Shown: one piece after another, positions 18,584 through 29,721 of the stretch
Numbering within the stretch: position 1 is the stretch's first letter
Layout: every line of letters begins with the position of its first letter
Assembly: GCF_003952665.1 (NCBI RefSeq)
Contig: NZ_CP017946.1
Span: 4,214,501 to 4,278,500 of the forward strand
From: Bosea sp. Tri-49
Lineage (GTDB): Bacteria; Pseudomonadota; Alphaproteobacteria; Rhizobiales; Beijerinckiaceae
DNA: 64,000 nucleotides
Reading direction: 5' to 3'
Notes under the pieces: model-generated
Databases searched by the model: none
What the model was told of the DNA's origin: nothing
Seen by the model: only the letters and a program-made list of their open reading frames with translations
Program-made: the position numbers and the translations under genes

Positions 18584-20115
18584 TCAGCTCTCGAGCCTGA
18601 TCACATTCCACGAGGCCGGCTGCAATTCCAGAGTGATCCTGTCCGATTTCGTGGAAACACCCTTCAGCGTCGCAGGCTTGACCCTGAGCGGCTCCTTCTT
18701 GCTGTTGACCGCCTTCAGATCGCTGTGGCGCAGCTCCGTCGCCTCCGTGACCTTGAGCTTGCCGAAGCCCCGTGCATCGATCGCGACGTCGATGCTCTGT
18801 TCCAGGTCGCGGTTGAGCAGGAAGAGCGAGACGCCCTTGTCGTCGCTCACCACCGACGCCTTCAGATAGGGGGCGTCGATCGGATAGAAGAGGTCCTGCT
18901 TGCCGCGCGGATCGAAGTAGCTGGCCTGGTAGGTCTCCGATTTGACGATGGCCTTGAGCACAGTGCCGCGCCCGAGACGGCTCATCTGCGCGAACGGCCA
19001 GAAGATCGTCTGCCGCCAGGCCGGGCCGCCGGTTTCGGTCATGATTGGTGCGATGACGTTGACGAGCTGTGCGAGGCAGGCGGCCTTGACCCGGTCGGCA
19101 TGATTGAGGAGCGAGATGCAGGCGCCGCCGAAGACCAGGGCGTCCTCCATGGAATAAATCTCCTCGAGGATCGGCGGGGCCACCGGCCAGCCCTCCTTGA
19201 CGCGATCGGCCCGGACGCGGCGTGTGCGGTACCAGACGTTCCATTCGTCGAAGCTCAGCATGATGCGCTTGTCCGAGCGCCGCCGTGCTGCGACCGCGTC
19301 CGAGATCGCGACCACCTCCTCGATGAAGTTGTCCATCAGGTCGGGACTGGCCAGGAAAGCCTTGGTGTCGTCGGCATAGTTGTTGAAGTAGGTGTGCAGC
19401 GAGATGAACTCAACCTGGTCGAAGGTGTGCTCCAGCACCTCGTCTTCCCAGCGGCCATAGGTCGGCATGTTGCGACCCGACGAACCGCAGGCGGCGAGTT
19501 CGATCGAAGGGTCGATCCAGCGCATCATCTTCGCCGCCTCATGGGCGACGCGGCCATATTCCGTCGCCGTCTTGTGCTCCATCTGCCAGGGGCCGTCGAC
19601 CTCGTTGCCGAGGCACCAGAACTTCACGTCGTGGGGCTTCTTCCAGCCGTGCTTGATGCGCAGATCCGACCAGGCGGTCCCGCCGGGATGGTTGCAGTAT
19701 TCGACGAGGTTGCGTGCCGCGTCACCGTCGCGCGTGCCGAGATTGACCGCAAGCATCGGCTCGATCTTCGCCGCGCGGCACCAGTCGATGAACTCGTTGG
19801 TTCCGAAGCTGTTAGGCTCGGTGGTGAACCAGGCGAGGTCGAGCCGGGCGGGGCGATCCTTCACCGGGCCGACGCCATCCTCCCAATTATAACCGGAGAC
19901 GAAGTTGCCACCGGGATAGCGCATGATCGTCGGCCCGAGTTCCCTGACGAGGTCGAGCACGTCCTTGCGGAAACCGCGCTTGTCGGCAGTCGGATGGCCG
20001 GGCTCGTAGATGCCGCCATAGACGCAGCGGCCGAGATGCTCGACGAAGGCACCGAAGAGCCGCGGATCGGTCTCGCCGATGGCGAAGGCGCGGTCGAAGG
20101 TGATGTTGGCTTGTC

Positions 20116-20119
<4 letters not shown>
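18584..20119 (-). CDS. Alpha-N-arabinofuranosidase, GH51
   Basis: This 511-residue protein spans the GH51 catalytic barrel and the C-terminal beta domain. The catalytic acid/base is Glu173 (CLGNEVDGPW) and the nucleophile Glu292 (SFDEWNVWY). Family members remove terminal L-arabinofuranosyl groups from arabinan and arabinoxylan fragments. There is no signal peptide, so it works in the cytoplasm on imported oligosaccharides. Its ATG overlaps the stop of the upstream ABC ATPase gene (ATGA), which places it in the importer operon and points to the importer's cargo. Confidence 0.94.
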
Positions 20120-20957
<838 letters not shown>

Positions 20958-20961
<4 letters not shown>

Positions 20962-21968
20962 GCCGCCGCCCCGGGATTGACGGCGTGACAGGCAACGCGA
21001 TGGCCGGGCAGCGTCTCGATCATGGCCGGCACGGTCGTCGCGCAGACGGGCATGGCGAGCGGGCAACGCGGATGGAAACGGCAGCCCGGTGGCGGGGCAG
21101 CGAGGTTGGGCGGAGTGCCCTCGAGGCCCTCGCGCTGCTTGACGTCGCCGATGCGCGGGAGGCTTGCGATCAGGTGCAGCGTATAGGGATGCAGCGGCTC
21201 AGCGAATATCTCGGCCGTCTCGCCATCCTCGACCAGCCGTCCCGCATACATGATGCCGAGTCGATCGGTCAGGGCCGCATGCACGCCCATATCGTGCGTG
21301 ATGAACAGCATGCTCGAACCGATCTCGCGCTGGATCGAGCGGATCATCCCCAGCACATCTTTCTGTACGACGACGTCGAGCGCCGTCGTCGGCTCGTCGG
21401 CGATGATGAACTCCGGCTTGCAGATCGTCGCGAGCGCGATGGTGACCCGCTGGCGCATGCCGCCGGAGAGCTCGTGCGGATAGGCGGCGAGCACGGAAGG
21501 GTCGAGCTTGACGCGTTCGAGATGCGCCGCCGCCCTCAGGTCGAACTCGGCCTTGCTGCCGCCGAGATGGCGCCAGGCGAAGTCGCGGAAGCTGTATCTG
21601 ATCCGCCTGAGCGGATTCAGCACGTTCATCGAGCCCTGCATGATGTAGGACAGGTGCCGCCAGCGGATACGACGCACGACCTCCTGCGGGGCCCGGCCGA
21701 TCGCATCCCATTCCGGCAGAAAAGAGAAGCGGGCCGACCCGCCAACCATTTCGAGCGGCGGCTTCAGCAGCCCAGCGATCGTCTTGACCAGTGTCGTCTT
21801 GCCGGAGCTGGATTCGCCGGCGAGCCCGTAGATCTCGTTGCGGCGAACATCGAAGCTGACGCCATCGACCGCCCGGACCTCGCGATTGACACCAAAATAG
21901 CGGGTGCGGAAATGCGCCTGGAGATCGCGGACCTCCAGCACCGGCGCCTGATCGGCCGCTCCGATCAT
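20958..21968 (-). CDS. Oligopeptide/oligosaccharide ABC importer ATPase (OppD/DppD-like)
   Basis: This 336-residue protein has Walker [10 protein letters not shown], where the canonical fourth Gly is Ser, signature [17 protein letters not shown], Walker [12 protein letters not shown], and the Opp-type C-terminal Cys motif ([14 protein letters not shown]) that binds an iron-sulfur cluster in some relatives. It starts at the ATGA overlap with the permease gene (21965-21968). It should supply ATP hydrolysis for the arabino-oligosaccharide importer. Confidence 0.93.
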
Positions 21969-22828
21969 CGGCTGCCCCCCATGCGGGCCAGCCGGCTGCG
22001 CGGGTCGATGTATTCGTTCATCGAGACCGCGAGCAGGAAGAGGCCGACGAAGGTCATCACCACCAGCCCGACCGGAAAGGCGATCCACCACCAGATGCCG
22101 GCGACCAGCGCGGTGTGCTGGTTCGCCCAGTAGATCATGCCGCCGATGGTCGGAGTGTTGATGTCGGTGAAGCCGAGGACGGCGAGGGTGACCTCGATGC
22201 CGATCGACCAGTTCATGTTGTTCATCGTGGTCGAGAACACGATCGGCATCACATAGGGCAGATGCTCGCGCGCCAGGATCTCGTGCGTCTTCATGCCCGA
22301 GAAGATGCTTGTCTGGGTGAATTCGCGGGTTTTCAGGCTGAGCGCGACCGAGCGGATCAGGCGGGCGTCATAGGCCCAGCCGAGGCAGGCCATGATTGTG
22401 GCGAGCAGCGGCGTCGACATCGTGTCGCGCAGCACGAAGTAGAACAGGATCAGGATCGGGAACAGCGGGATGATGATGAAGGTGTCGTTGATCGACATCA
22501 GCACCCGGTCGATCCAGCCGCCGCTGTAGCCGGCGAGCAGCCCGACCACGAGGGCGATGACCCGCGACAGCAGCGCCACCATGATGCCGAAGCTCAGCGT
22601 GTTGCGGATCGCGAAGGTCAGGTGCCAGAACACGTCCTGTCCGCGCGAGGTCGTGCCGAGCCAGTGGACGGACGAGGGCGGCAGATCGGGCGGCACGAGA
22701 TAGACATCGCCCGGCGGATAGGGAGCGGCGAAGGACAGCGCCGCCATCACCAGCACGACGGATACGAGCACGAGGCCGATCCTGAACTCGATATTGTAGC
22801 GGAGGAGGTCGCGCAGGATGGTCAACAT
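21965..22828 (-). CDS. ABC importer permease (DppC/OppC-like)
   Basis: This 287-residue protein has an N-terminal OppC-type span (residues 16-36), a long periplasmic segment with HWLGTTSRGQDVFW, and five further spans containing the EAA-type coupling loop around REHLPYVMPIVFS. It pairs with the next permease. ATG at 22828 overlaps the stop of the upstream gene (TGATG). It is a usual length for the family. Confidence 0.93.
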   Translation of the reverse strand: MLTILRDLLRYNIEFRIGLVLVSVVLVMAALSFAAPYPPGDVYLVPPDLPPSSVHWLGTTSRGQDVFWHLTFAIRNTLSFGIMVALLSRVIALVVGLLAGYSGGWIDRVLMSINDTFIIIPLFPILILFYFVLRDTMSTPLLATIMACLGWAYDARLIRSVALSLKTREFTQTSIFSGMKTHEILAREHLPYVMPIVFSTTMNNMNWSIGIEVTLAVLGFTDINTPTIGGMIYWANQHTALVAGIWWWIAFPVGLVVMTFVGLFLLAVSMNEYIDPRSRLARMGGSR

Positions 22829-23832
22829 CAACGCAGCTCCACACGCGGATCGATCAGCGGATAAAGCAGGTCGATGATGAGGACGCCGATGGAGACGGCA
22901 ATGATCGAGACGGTCGTGACGCCAAGAACGAGCCCGTAATCGCCGGCATAGACCGCGTCGACGAGGAGCGTGCCGACCCCGGGGTAGCCGAAGACCTTCT
23001 CTGTGATCACGGCGCCGTTGAAGATGCCGCCTAGCGACATGGCGAGCCCGGTGACCTGTGGCGCCAGCGCATTGCGCATGACGTAGGAGCCGAGCACGCG
23101 GCGGCTGTCGAGCCCGGCGGTCTCGGCATAGACGACATAGTCCTCGGTCACGATGTTCGAGACCAGCGAGCGCATGCCGAGGAACCAGCTGCCGAGCCCT
23201 ATCAGGATCAGCGAGAGCGCTGGCAGGATCGAATGCCGGGCGACACTCGAAACGAAAGGCCAGTTCCAGCCCTGCTGCAGGTTCATCGCCGACCCGCCAG
23301 TGATCGGCAGCACCGGCCAGAGGAAGCCGAAGATGATGAGCAGCAGCAGCGCGACGATGTAATACGGGATCGGATGCACCCCCATCGCCACCACGCCCAT
23401 CAGCTTCAGCGTGCGGTTGCGCTGATAATAACCGGCGAGCCCACCGAGCAGGTTGCCGAGCACCCAGGTGATCAGCGTCGAGACGATCAGCAGTCCGGCC
23501 GTCCACGGCAGGGCCCGGGCGATCAGGGCCGAGACCGGGGTCGGAAAGGCGGAGAGCGAGGGGCCGAAATCGCCGCGCAGCACCCGGCTCCAGAACGTGA
23601 CGTATTGCTCGCTCGGCGTTCCCTTCAGGCCATAGAGCTCCTGAAGCGAGGCGCGCATCGCCGCGATCGCATCCGGCGAGGTGCTGCCGAAGGAGGTCAC
23701 GGCCGAGATCGACTGCTCGACCGGGTCGATCGGGGAGGCATGGGTGATCACGAAGGCCAGGTTGACGCCGATGAAGACGACCACGACGAACTGGACCAAG
23801 CGTTTCGCGAGATAGGCGATGTAAGCGTTCAT
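22828..23832 (-). CDS. ABC importer permease (DppB/OppB-like)
   Basis: This 334-residue protein has the OppB layout: a first span at residues 9-30, an extended periplasmic domain, then five spans with the coupling motif in the loop near ETAGLDSRRVLGSYVMRNAL. It forms the second half of the membrane channel with the DppC-like protein. It follows the binding-protein gene by 106 nt in the same direction. Confidence 0.93.
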   Translation of the reverse strand: MNAYIAYLAKRLVQFVVVVFIGVNLAFVITHASPIDPVEQSISAVTSFGSTSPDAIAAMRASLQELYGLKGTPSEQYVTFWSRVLRGDFGPSLSAFPTPVSALIARALPWTAGLLIVSTLITWVLGNLLGGLAGYYQRNRTLKLMGVVAMGVHPIPYYIVALLLLIIFGFLWPVLPITGGSAMNLQQGWNWPFVSSVARHSILPALSLILIGLGSWFLGMRSLVSNIVTEDYVVYAETAGLDSRRVLGSYVMRNALAPQVTGLAMSLGGIFNGAVITEKVFGYPGVGTLLVDAVYAGDYGLVLGVTTVSIIAVSIGVLIIDLLYPLIDPRVELR

Positions 23833-23938
23833 GCGATCCCGAAAGCTCCACCTGGCCGGCGGCGAACGGCCGCGCGCCGGCTGGCGATTGTCCTGGGAAG
23901 GAGGTGGGGCCGCCCCTCGAGGCGCGGCCCCTGTCGGA

Positions 23939-25840
23939 TCACTTGGTCGGCTTCAGCCGGACGAACATGTAGCGGGAGTTACCCCAGTTCGTGACCGGAT
24001 TGGCGTAAGGGTCGTCGGAGGTCGGGTAGCCGGTCCAGTAGGTCTGATCCATCGCGGTGAAGACATTGTAGGCCATCAGCGGGATGATTGGCATTTCGCG
24101 CGTCATCAGCTTGACGTAGTCGCGCCCGAGCTCGACCCCTTTGGGGTCGTCAAAGCCGATCCTGCGGATGTCCTCGATGATCTTGTCGAGCTCGGGATGC
24201 GTCCAGCGCTGCCAGTTGCGCAAGGGCTGCGGCTGGCCGGGCTGGGCGACGAACTGCGAGTGCCAGCTGTCCATGAAATAGGACAGATCCTGGTGCCCGC
24301 CCCAGGTCTCGACGCTCCAGCCGATGAAGGCGTCGAAATCGCCGGCCGCGCGCCGCGTCAGCAGCGTGCCCTGTGCAACGTCGATGCGCGCATCGATGCC
24401 CGCCTGCTTCCATTGCTGCACGATCATCGTGCCGGCCCGCGTCATCACCGGCCGCAGATCGCCCTCGACCATGAGCCTGACCACGAAGGGTTTGCCGTCG
24501 GGCGTCAGCCACTGGTTGCCCTGCTTGCGAAAGCCCGCGCGCGTCAGCAGTTCGCCGGCCGCGGCGACATTAGTCTTCCACCAGCCGAGGCCGAAGGAAT
24601 TGCCGATCACCGCCGGATCGGACGGGATCTGATCACCCATGGAGGGGCGCAGCATGTCGGCGATCTGCTTGCCGACCGTCGGATCGTAGGGCTTGACCTT
24701 GCTCGTGCCGGTATCGATCTCAAAATCCTTGAGCCAGGCCTCCATCGGCTTGTGATAGGCCTCGGGATGGATGCCGGTCGGCGGCACGGCGATCGCCGAG
24801 ATGGTCGCCGCGCCGCGATAGGCCGCCATCGACACCGCCTTGACGTCGATCATCAGCGCCAGCGCCCAGCGCACGTCGCGGTTCTTGAGGTTCTCGTTCT
24901 GGGTGTTGAAGATGACTGCCGGTAGCGTCGGGTCCGGATGGCCATAGGGAAAGCCCTTGAACCAGGCGCGCGTGCCCTTGTCCTGCTTCGCCAGCGTGAA
25001 CATGCCCTCGGGCGCGATGTCATGGATGACGTCGAGCTCGTGGTTGAGCTGGGCGATGACGCGCTTGTCGGGTGGGCCGGGATCGACATAGGCGAGGTAT
25101 TTCGGCCCAGGTTTGCCGAGGCTGCCGAGCGAGGTGCGCTGCCAGTCCTCGCGCAGCTGCCAGATGTACCACTTTCCGTCGGGGTCGAAGGATTGCAGCG
25201 TATAGGCGCCGAGCGTGACCGGCTTGTTGAAGTCGAACTTCAGGGGATCTTCGACCTTGTCGAAGACGTGCTTCGGCAGGATCCAGATCGCCCCCCAGCG
25301 CACCGTGAAATTGGTGTGGAAGCGGGAATTCGGCTTCTTCAACTTGAAGATCACCGTTTCCGCATCGGGCGCCTCGACGGAGGCGACGTTGTTCGCCAGC
25401 ACCGCGGAGAAACGCATGTTCGCGTTCTTGACCTGGATGTCGACGGTGGCCTTGACGTCGGCGGAGCTGAACTCCACGCCATCGCTCCAGAACAGGCCGC
25501 GCCGGAGCTTGACCCGCATCTCGGTGAAGTCGGCATTGTAGACCGGCTTGTCGGCGGCGAGCGAATTATACCAGGGGCCGTCGAGGCCTTTCTCGGGGTC
25601 GATGTACCAGAGGGTGTCGAGCGCCGCCTGCTGCAGCCCGTTCGACTGGCTGCCGGCGTTGATCGCCCAGATGTTGAACCAGCCGGCGTTCTTGATCGTC
25701 CCTTCCGGATTTTCGAGGATCAGGAGCTCATTGCGGGGAATATTCTGTGGAATGCCCTGCGCCGTGGCCGGTGCGGGCGAGAGCGGCATTGTCGCAGCCA
25801 AGAGCGCAGCGGCAAGCAGCCAGGCGCGTAAACGCGTCAT
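23939..25840 (-). CDS. Family 5 extracellular solute-binding protein (Opp/Dpp-type)
   Basis: This 633-residue protein has a signal peptide of about 28 residues (LLAAALLAATM, cleavage near ATAQG) and the SBP_bac_5 fold. Motifs such as FTEMRVKLRRGLFWSDG near residue 105 are typical. At over 600 residues it is longer than most peptide binders and in the range of Opp-type proteins that bind oligosaccharides. Being upstream of a GH51 enzyme, its ligand is probably an arabinose-containing oligosaccharide. ATG at 25840 follows GGGAGG and is chosen over 25876. Confidence 0.92.
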   Translation of the reverse strand: MTRLRAWLLAAALLAATMPLSPAPATAQGIPQNIPRNELLILENPEGTIKNAGWFNIWAINAGSQSNGLQQAALDTLWYIDPEKGLDGPWYNSLAADKPVYNADFTEMRVKLRRGLFWSDGVEFSSADVKATVDIQVKNANMRFSAVLANNVASVEAPDAETVIFKLKKPNSRFHTNFTVRWGAIWILPKHVFDKVEDPLKFDFNKPVTLGAYTLQSFDPDGKWYIWQLREDWQRTSLGSLGKPGPKYLAYVDPGPPDKRVIAQLNHELDVIHDIAPEGMFTLAKQDKGTRAWFKGFPYGHPDPTLPAVIFNTQNENLKNRDVRWALALMIDVKAVSMAAYRGAATISAIAVPPTGIHPEAYHKPMEAWLKDFEIDTGTSKVKPYDPTVGKQIADMLRPSMGDQIPSDPAVIGNSFGLGWWKTNVAAAGELLTRAGFRKQGNQWLTPDGKPFVVRLMVEGDLRPVMTRAGTMIVQQWKQAGIDARIDVAQGTLLTRRAAGDFDAFIGWSVETWGGHQDLSYFMDSWHSQFVAQPGQPQPLRNWQRWTHPELDKIIEDIRRIGFDDPKGVELGRDYVKLMTREMPIIPLMAYNVFTAMDQTYWTGYPTSDDPYANPVTNWGNSRYMFVRLKPTK

Positions 25841-25929
25841 CGTCACCTCCCTGAACGGGGCGTTTTCGCCCTTCATATCGGGAGCTTAGGCGTCGCCCAA
25901 AATCGGGGCAACGACGGATGTGATCCATA

Positions 25930-25978
25930 TCAGAAGGTCAGATATTGAGTGTTTATCTCACTGATTTTCATTGCTTTT
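25930..25978. promoter_or_regulatory. Candidate operator upstream of the Opp-type importer operon
   Basis: The 182-bp gap between the LacI gene stop and the binding-protein start has an AT-rich core containing TTGAG-N7-CTCA within about 25945-25962. It is the likely promoter/operator region of the importer operon. The regulator (LacI or ArsR-like) cannot be assigned. Confidence 0.3.
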
Positions 25979-26022
25979 TCTTGATGCCCTGTTTCAGCAA
26001 GCGGGCATTCAGAGCCTGTTGA

Positions 26023-27075
26023 TCAGGGGAGATTGTCCCGCAGGAAAATATCGATGCCGATGCGCTCCTGATCCGGAAATAGCGGATCACCGGAGCAATA
26101 GGCGAGGAGAACGCGTGCCGCCGAACGCGCCTCGTGACCGGGGTTCTGGCTGATGATCGCGTCGACCTCCCCGCGCACCAGGAAGCGACGGGTGTGTGCG
26201 GTGAGTTCATGGGCGATCCAGACGATGGCGTTGCTGCGGCCCGCTTCGTTCAGCGCCGCGGCGATACCGCGATTGCCGGCGCCGACATTGTAGATTCCGA
26301 TGAGGTCGGGCTTCTCGCGCAGCAGCGATACGGTGGCGCGGTAGGTGAGCTCGTTGTCGTCCCGGCCCTCGACCGCTGGGAACACGGTGAGTTGCGGATA
26401 CTCGACCGTCAGAACCTGATTGAAGCCGAACTGGCGCTCGGCATGGTCGCGCAGCGCTAGCGATCCGGCAATCACGCCGACAGCCCCGGACCTGCCGTGG
26501 AGGAAACGACCCATCAGCGTCGCGGCCGTGCGCCCGGCGGCGGGATTATCGATGCCGACATAGTGCAGGCGCCTGGCGCTCGGCACGTCCGACACCAGCG
26601 TGACGACCGGGATGTCCCGCTCTGCCAGGTCGTCGATCGCGGCACGCACCCGTGGGTGGTCCAGGGCGATGGTGGCGACGCCGGCATAGCCGGGAAGGAC
26701 CGTCTCAAGCGCCCGCGCCAGCGCGTCCGGGTCGAACACGTCGACATGCTGCACGTCTATGACGGCGCGCTGGCTGGCGAGCCAGTCGGCGGTGCGGGCG
26801 ACCTGCTCGGCCAGCAGGGTCATGAAGCTGTTGGCCCCGGACGGCAGGATGAACAGGAAACGGAAGCTCTGGTTGCGGGCGAGGCGGGCCGCCGCCGGGT
26901 CCGGCCGATAGCCGAGCCGCGAGACGGCGGCCTCGACCCGCGCGATCGTCTTGTCGCGTACGCCGTCGCGGCGGTTGACGACCCGGTCGACGGTTGCGAC
27001 CGAGACGCCGGCGGCGCGTGCGACGTCCTCGAGCGTCGCCCTGCCGATCCCCGCTGCTGCGCCCGTATCCGCCAT
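26023..27075 (-). CDS. LacI family transcriptional regulator
   Basis: This 350-residue protein has the LacI HTH at about residues 13-35 (TLEDVARAAGVSVATVDRVV; VDRVV in place of the usual VSRVL), a hinge, and a periplasmic-binding-protein-like sugar-sensing domain (about 65-345). It is the last gene of the MalEFG-Gfo-ThuA operon (TGATG overlap with ThuA) and sits just before the Opp-type operon. A repressor answering to a sugar from this locus is the natural reading. Confidence 0.92.
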   Translation of the reverse strand: MADTGAAAGIGRATLEDVARAAGVSVATVDRVVNRRDGVRDKTIARVEAAVSRLGYRPDPAAARLARNQSFRFLFILPSGANSFMTLLAEQVARTADWLASQRAVIDVQHVDVFDPDALARALETVLPGYAGVATIALDHPRVRAAIDDLAERDIPVVTLVSDVPSARRLHYVGIDNPAAGRTAATLMGRFLHGRSGAVGVIAGSLALRDHAERQFGFNQVLTVEYPQLTVFPAVEGRDDNELTYRATVSLLREKPDLIGIYNVGAGNRGIAAALNEAGRSNAIVWIAHELTAHTRRFLVRGEVDAIISQNPGHEARSAARVLLAYCSGDPLFPDQERIGIDIFLRDNLP

Positions 27076-27716
27076 CAGCGCGCTGCCCAGAGCATCCCGC
27101 GCGTCAGCATCGTCCGGATCTCCGGTACGTCGAGTTCATAGGCGCGATGGCCGAGCGAGCAATAGAACACACGCCCGTCGCCATAGGGCTTCTTCCAGGC
27201 GACCGGCATCACCGTGCCCTCGATCCACGGCGAATGCTCACCACCGAAGGTAGTGGTCGCGAGCACTTCGATGGCCGGGTCGACATGCATATAGTACTGC
27301 TCCGATCGGTGTTCGAAACTGTCGATCCCGGCCATGATCGGGTCGTCGGGCCGGGTGATGTCGACCTTGTAGTCGATGATGTTGCCGGGATGGGCAACCC
27401 ATTGCCCGCCGCACATGAACTGGTAGTCCACAGACTCCCGGAAGGCATCGCACATGCCACCGTGATGGCCAGCGAGGCCGACCCCGCCGCGCACCGCCGA
27501 ACAGAGCGCCAGCGCATCCTCCTTCTCGATCTTCGACATGGTGTAGATCGGCACGATCAGGGAGAGATCGCGGATCGCCGGATCGGAGAAAACCGATGTC
27601 GAGGTCTCGATGCGGACATCGAAGCCCTCCGCCTTGAGCCAACCCCGCATCATCGAGGCGCACAGGTCGGGGTCATGCCCAGCCCAGCCGCCCCATACGA
27701 TCATCGCCTTGCGCAT
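27075..27716 (-). CDS. ThuA-like protein (trehalose utilisation family)
   Basis: This 213-residue protein has the ThuA fold, a class I glutamine amidotransferase-like flavodoxin arrangement (IVWGGWAGHDP near the N-terminus, GVGLAGHHGG, MPVAWKKPYGDGRVFY and YCSLGHRAYEL). ThuA proteins are known from the S. meliloti thuEFGKAB operon, where ThuAB convert trehalose-like disaccharides to 3-keto forms. ATG at 27716 is chosen because GAGGGA lies 9 nt upstream. A TTG at 27737 overlapping the preceding stop is an alternative. Confidence 0.88.
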   Translation of the reverse strand: MRKAMIVWGGWAGHDPDLCASMMRGWLKAEGFDVRIETSTSVFSDPAIRDLSLIVPIYTMSKIEKEDALALCSAVRGGVGLAGHHGGMCDAFRESVDYQFMCGGQWVAHPGNIIDYKVDITRPDDPIMAGIDSFEHRSEQYYMHVDPAIEVLATTTFGGEHSPWIEGTVMPVAWKKPYGDGRVFYCSLGHRAYELDVPEIRTMLTRGMLWAAR

Positions 27717-27733
27717 CGTCGCCATTCCCTCGC

Positions 27734-28831
27734 TCAATCGATCTGGCCGACATCGCGCCCGGCCGGCAACGCCGCCGGCCTCTCGACGCGGCTCTCGATG
27801 GTTATCCTGCGTCCCTCGTCGGCCGATTCCTGGAACGCCTCCATCACCTCCAGCACATGGAAGGCGAGTGCGCCGCTGGCGCGGTGGGGGCGATCGGCGA
27901 GGATGGCGGCCGCCATGTCGGCGACGCCGATCGAGCGGAACTCGCCCTCGGCGTGGCCGTGTGTCAGCGCGACCGCCTCCCAGGCGCCGCGCGGCTTCGC
28001 CAGCTTGACCTCGCCGCCGAACTTGTTGGGGTCCGGCACCAGAAGGCTCGCCTTGTCGCCATAGATCTCGATCGGCGCATGGGCGTGCTGAGGCACGTCG
28101 AAGCTCATCGTGATCGAGACGACAGCGCCGTTCTCGAACTCGACCGTGCCGGCGACATGGGTCGAAACCTCGACCGGAATCAGCGCGCCATTCATAGGCT
28201 GACTGGTGACGAGCCGCTCCAGGCGCGGCCGTGCGGTCGAGCCCATCACGCTGGCGACTGGCCCAAGCAATTGAACGAGATCGGTGAGATAGTAGGGGCC
28301 CATGTCGAGCATTGGCCCGCCGCCGCGCAGATAGTAGAAGCCAGGCGCCGGGTGCCAGCTTTCATGACCCGGGCAGCCAAAGAAGGCGCTGCCGCCAACC
28401 GGCTTGCCGATTGCCCCGTCGTCGATCAGCTTTCGCGCCGTCTGGTGGCCGCCGCCGAGGAAGGTGTCGGGCGCACAACCGACGCGCAGGTTCTTCTGGG
28501 CCGCGAGATCCATGACCTTGCGAGCTTCAAGCGTGTTGATGCCGAGCGGCTTTTCGGAATGGACATGCTTGCCGGCATTGAGCACCGCCAGGCTGACATC
28601 GGTATGGGCGAGCGGCACGGTCAAATTGACGACGATCTCGACATCGTCGCGCTTCAGGAGTTCCCCGACACGCAGGCCCGGCACGCCGAACTCGGCGCCG
28701 CGCTTCTCGGCCGCGGCGCTGCGCATATCGGCCACGGCCTTCAGTTCCAGCATCGGGAAGCGGCGCATCGCCTCAAGATATTTCGTGCTGATGTTGCCGC
28801 AGCCGACGACACCGATTCCGACCTTCCGCAT
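27734..28831 (-). CDS. Gfo/Idh/MocA family sugar oxidoreductase
   Basis: This 365-residue protein has an N-terminal Rossmann fold (GIGVVGCGNIST, residues 5-16) and the family's EKPLGIN motif (catalytic Lys near residue 94), followed by the C-terminal alpha/beta domain. Such enzymes oxidise or reduce sugars and inositols with NAD(P). In combination with ThuA it resembles the ThuA-ThuB pair of trehalose/palatinose catabolism, although substrate assignment needs biochemistry. It reads in the same operon, 39 nt after the permease stop. Confidence 0.92.
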   Translation of the reverse strand: MRKVGIGVVGCGNISTKYLEAMRRFPMLELKAVADMRSAAAEKRGAEFGVPGLRVGELLKRDDVEIVVNLTVPLAHTDVSLAVLNAGKHVHSEKPLGINTLEARKVMDLAAQKNLRVGCAPDTFLGGGHQTARKLIDDGAIGKPVGGSAFFGCPGHESWHPAPGFYYLRGGGPMLDMGPYYLTDLVQLLGPVASVMGSTARPRLERLVTSQPMNGALIPVEVSTHVAGTVEFENGAVVSITMSFDVPQHAHAPIEIYGDKASLLVPDPNKFGGEVKLAKPRGAWEAVALTHGHAEGEFRSIGVADMAAAILADRPHRASGALAFHVLEVMEAFQESADEGRRITIESRVERPAALPAGRDVGQID

Positions 28832-28869
28832 TCCCGTTCTCCAGTTTCGACGTGATCAGTGCCCGCGGC

Positions 28870-29721
28870 CTAGCCTTTGACGGCGCCGGCGGTCAGCCCG
28901 GCGACGATGTGCTTCTGCGCGAGGATGAAGAGGATGACCGTCGGCAGGATCGTCAGCGTGATGAAGGCGAGGATCAGGTGCCAGTCCGCCGAGAACTCGC
29001 CCTGGTAGACCATGATGCCGAGCGGCCAGGGATAGAGCGCGTCGGAGTTCAGCATCACCAGCGGCAGCAGATAGCTGTTCCAGCTATGCACGAAGGTGAT
29101 GGTGCCGACTGTCGCCAGGATCGGCCGCGACAAGGGCATCGTCACATAGCGGAAGAAGTCGATATAGCTGCAGCCGTCGACCAGTGCCGCCTCGAGCAGC
29201 TCATGCGGCAGGTCCTTGAAGAAGCGCCGCAGCAAAAGGATGCTCATGGCGAGGCTGAAGGCGACCTGCGGCAGCACCACGCCGAAATAGCTGTCGAGCA
29301 GGCCAAGATCGCGCACCTTGATGAACAGCGGCAGGATCGCCGTCGCGGCCGGGAACAGCAGGCCCATGGTGAGATAGCTCAGCAGCATCGAGCTGCCGAA
29401 GAAATGGATATGGGCGAAGACGAAAGCCGCCATCGACGCCACGATCAGCGTCAGCACCACGGTTAGACTCGAGATCACCAGCGAGTTCCACAAAAGCTGC
29501 CAATAGCGCCCCGAGAACAGGATGCCGGTATAGTTCTCCCATTCCCAGGTTTCGGGCAGGCCGAACGGGTTGGTGCGCAGTTCGCCCAGCGTCTTGAGGC
29601 CGCCGAGCGCGGTCGCCAGCAAGGGCACCGCGACGAAGGCGGCGATCAGCGCCAGGAACAGGCCCTTGTAGAGCGGGACAAGGTCGAACGGCCGGCGGCC
29701 GGTGGCGTAAGCGTCACTCAT
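28870..29721 (-). CDS. Carbohydrate ABC importer permease (MalG/UgpE-like, CUT1)
   Basis: This 283-residue protein has six predicted spans and the EAA coupling loop (LPHELLEAALVDGCSYIDFF with the conserved Gly near residue 183). It forms the channel with the preceding gene's product, whose 3' end it overlaps by 8 nt. CUT1 importers carry oligosaccharides or polyols. No ATPase gene accompanies the cluster. Confidence 0.94.
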   Translation of the reverse strand: MSDAYATGRRPFDLVPLYKGLFLALIAAFVAVPLLATALGGLKTLGELRTNPFGLPETWEWENYTGILFSGRYWQLLWNSLVISSLTVVLTLIVASMAAFVFAHIHFFGSSMLLSYLTMGLLFPAATAILPLFIKVRDLGLLDSYFGVVLPQVAFSLAMSILLLRRFFKDLPHELLEAALVDGCSYIDFFRYVTMPLSRPILATVGTITFVHSWNSYLLPLVMLNSDALYPWPLGIMVYQGEFSADWHLILAFITLTILPTVILFILAQKHIVAGLTAGAVKG